A stretch of DNA of 56,870 nt from Pigoraptor vietnamica (lineage: Eukaryota > Opisthokonta > Filasterea), in NCBI GenBank assembly GCA_943704525.1, contig CALSCQ010000133.1, positions 1 to 56,870 on the forward strand, given 5' to 3'. This document shows positions 54,601-56,870 of this stretch, in pieces (position 1 is the first letter of the stretch; each line of letters opens with the position of its first letter). A model generated the notes under the pieces. It did not search any database, was not told where the DNA came from, and saw only the letters and a list, made by a program, of their open reading frames with translations. A program made the translations under genes and the position numbers.

Positions 54601-56870
54601 GCGGCGGGCCTTGAGCGCGCGCTGCTGTGGTGCCGCGATGCGATGGGCGCACCAGTCAATGCCGGCAGTGGAAAAGGTGCGACATTCTGCGAGTGCCACT
54701 GCTGCAACACATGTGACTGAGGGTTGTGCTGTTACCCGCACCGCAGAGGTCGCTGCGGATGGCCGGTGCACCGTCGCTTCGCCAACGTGCGTCGAATGGG
54801 ACGGACTGGCCGTGTTCGTGGAGAGCGTCATGGACGCCGTGGACCGCGTCGTGGGCGAAGCAGTTGATGGCACTCCGGAGGGGGTGGGTGCTGTGCTTAC
54901 AGGGCTGCGTGTCCATTTCGCGTCGTGCGATGGGCATGCTCGTCGTCAGTGTTGGTCGCGTGCGCTGAACACCCGCTGACGGAGCGTCCATGCAGGCGGC
55001 AGCCTCGCATCTGCGCTCTGCCGCGGGCGTCGTGCTCGACTGCCTCCTCTCTCGTGACGTCACGGTGAGTGTGTGGGCACATCTGTGATTCTTCGCTGCC
55101 AACCAACGGGATGCGCGTGCGGATGTCTGAGCCTCCTTTGCGCAGGACCCCCTTCTGCTCTCGAAGCAGCTATCGTCCCTCCAAGCCTTTGCGTCGCACT
55201 GTCGCAGCGACCCGCAGCGACTCGCCGCAGTGCTGAACAAGGTCAGTTTGCCAATCGTCCCGTCACGTGACCTATTGTCGTGTGAGTGTGCGTTTGACCG
55301 CCACTGAACAAGGGGCAATGCCGCAGGCCTTTACGGCGACGACGCTCCTTCTGCCGGGCGAACAGCCGCCCTCTGTCACGCCCCTCCAGATGTGCGAAGA
55401 CACCCTTGCCGCGCGAAGGAAGGCGGTGACCACCCTCGTCAAAATCGCACAGGCCGCGCCGGTTGCGCTCCTGGTGAGCCATGAGTGGCTGTGCGTGGAT
55501 CATGACCAGCGTCAGCACGTGTCACGGAGCACCCCGCTGCTGCAGTTGCGCCTGCTCACGGCGTCTGTTGTGACTGTCGCAGCCGTTCTTCACGGAGATG
55601 TTTGGCCGCGTGGAGGCGCTTCTGTCAGCATCGCTCGTGACGGACCACGAGCGAACATTCCTCTTTGAAATGCTCATTCACGTCGGGTGCGTTGCTTGCC
55701 GTGTCCATACTCATTGCCCCAATTCCTTCGCCTCTATCAACCGCACACACGCCACCTGCACCGCCCTCTCGACGCACGGCAGCTGCACCGGCCTGGTCTA
55801 ACGCGCCTTCTTTGACGTCTTGGCCACATTTCGTTGAGTCCCTTTCTCTCCCCTTGCCCGCAGGAATGCGGCCAAGCGCTTCGACAGCCAGTCGCAGCTT
55901 GTCCAGATGCTCCTGCGGCCCCTCGAGGAGCAGTGGGCCGGAGCACACGTGACCGCGGCCGTGCAGTCCCCCGCCAGCCTCGCCGCATTCCTCGGCATTG
56001 GCGCAGACGCTGAAACTGGTACGTCCGATGGGCAGTTGGGCTGCGGTTGTGCGTGCGAGTGTGTGCGTGGTGTGTCGTGTGTGCACTGTTGGCGGCAACC
56101 GAGATGCTGTTCGTGCTTGCTGACCGGGTCGCGGCTGCAGTGGACGCACAGGCACTGGCGGCAAGGGGTGTCGCGCGGGCAAAGGTAATTTGCATGACAT
56201 CACGCACGTGCGCCTGTCGCAGTATGCGCTAACGCACGCAACGCGCGCTTCCCAGCTGCTCGCCCTCCTCAACAGCGTCTTTGTCGTTTTCAAGCGCTGC
56301 GCAATCCCGACGGACGAGCAGGCAAGTGTCGCGGCAGCCTCTGCTTGCGCCCGTTGCCCTGCTCACCGTCGCTAACTGAGCCCGGCATCCCTTCATTAAC
56401 AGGAACTCATTAACGGCGGTTACTTGGACGAGGCCTCAGGGCGCGTACGGCACCCATGCGGCGCTCACGGTGCCTCTGTGCTGCCGAACTTGCTTGCCCT
56501 CGTCAGGTGTGTATTTTGCTTTTTTTAATGGAGATCGTATGGCCAGTGCTGGACGGTCAGGGGCATGCGTATTAGTGTGGAGATGTGCAAATGAGAGTGT
56601 GCGCGGTGTCACCGTGTGATGGTGCGTCCGTCGTCCCATGCTGACGCGGCGCACGCAGGAGCATCCACACGCTGTACGCGGCGGGCGGCGCGGCCCTCAT
56701 CGCACCCCGGATGCGCGCGGTGCTGCAGATGGGCGAGTCGGAGCGCGCGACGCTGATGGGCCGCCCGCAGACGCCCAGCGCACACCTGGGCGCGCGCGGA
56801 GAGACCAGCGCCGTGCGATACTGGCTGACAACCGCCCGGGAGTCGAGGTTGGGCGAGCGGGGGAGGGGGG
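51613..56870 (+). CDS. XPO5: Exportin-5 (karyopherin beta), 3' end outside window
   Basis: About 23 exons: 51613-51790, 51848-51927, 51987-52403, 52537-52613, 52807-52917, 53002-53078, 53151-53220, 53406-53561, 53666-53742, 53814-53919, 54007-54069, 54268-54405, 54598-54676, 54747-54883, 54996-55064, 55146-55241, 55327-55473, 55583-55686, 55864-56018, ~56101-56184, 56223-56321, 56403-56506 and 56659-end. It aligns with human exportin-5 in order: ALVRAADAILDPSISG, then EHFLVHVWNGASAAEK, KREWPQRWPSLFGDL, ALNALAAYVEWIPM, FSRVDFEGVDEYLGFF, and HPCGAHGASVLPNLLALVRS followed by IHTLYA. XPO5 with Ran-GTP exports structured RNAs such as tRNA or pre-miRNA from the nucleus. The ATG at 51613 is chosen because its exon ends in the phase exon 2 needs; the ATG at 51711 does not. 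The intron after 56321 begins GCAAGT (GC-AG). The junction near 56018/56101 is not resolved. About the first two-thirds of the protein is present. Confidence 0.92.

Noticed and set aside
1-56870. Search for transposases, reverse transcriptases, integrases, viral capsid genes and terminal repeats
   Set aside because: No reading frame shows such motifs; repeats present are microsatellites, minisatellites and one gene-fragment duplication.

Overview
This window is nuclear DNA from a GC-rich, intron-rich unicellular eukaryote. Genes are split by many short introns (about 50-450 bases) with GT-AG ends and at least two GC-AG introns. Signals for start and splicing are eukaryotic, and CA/TG microsatellites are abundant. 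PACRG, an axonemal microtubule protein, argues for a flagellated cell. A LIM-DEP-RapGAP fusion and cell-surface receptor-like proteins suggest a heterotrophic protist near Amorphea/Obazoa; an apusomonad-like flagellate or zoosporic relative is possible, but the species is not recognised. TAA, TGA and TAG all appear as ordinary stops. No transposon, retroelement, rRNA or CRISPR was found.

Layout. 147-3810 (-): 3'-truncated secreted protein with a bacterial-type BMP/PnrA substrate-binding domain followed by Kelch repeats. It is head-to-head, across an AT-rich promoter, with 4707-16370 (+), a single-exon 3,887-residue surface protein. That protein has nine ~310-residue DUF11-like repeats, one membrane span and a ~870-residue cytosolic coiled coil. 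16.4-21.4 kb is gene-poor: a broken duplicate of the coiled-coil DNA, a Crinkler-type REase-plus-kinase gene (17542-19607, -), and ~1.8 kb with at most one tiny doubtful ORF. 21422-23920 (-) is a cysteine-rich membrane protein. 24654-27650 (+) is a LIM-DEP-RapGAP. 28012-31504 (-) is a degenerate kinesin. 32336-34614 (+) is SBDS. 35637-36587 (-) is a small coiled-coil/AT-hook protein. 36884-39146 (+) is cystathionine beta-lyase. 40044-41845 (-) is an F-box/LRR-like protein. 42258-43760 (+) is ADAT3. 44253-45655 (+) is PACRG. 46176-48525 (-) is a TPR-like protein. 48766-51296 (-) is a large helical protein of unknown function. 51613-56870 (+) is exportin-5, running off the window.

How the genes relate. 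There are no operons; genes alternate strand, giving divergent promoter pairs and convergent 3' ends. Housekeeping genes (SBDS, ADAT3, XPO5, cystathionine beta-lyase, PACRG) are mixed with lineage-specific surface and signalling genes (0-31 kb). The first half is the more unusual: three large secreted or membrane proteins, a Rap regulator and an atypical kinesin, which could all concern adhesion or sensing. That is an inference from architecture, not from any direct link. Many introns are enlarged by private tandem repeats of 30-98 bases. Several AT-rich divergent promoters share a CGAAATnnCG-like motif.

Splice coordinates were derived by eye from reading-frame phase and homology. They should be accurate to a few bases, except where an entry says otherwise.
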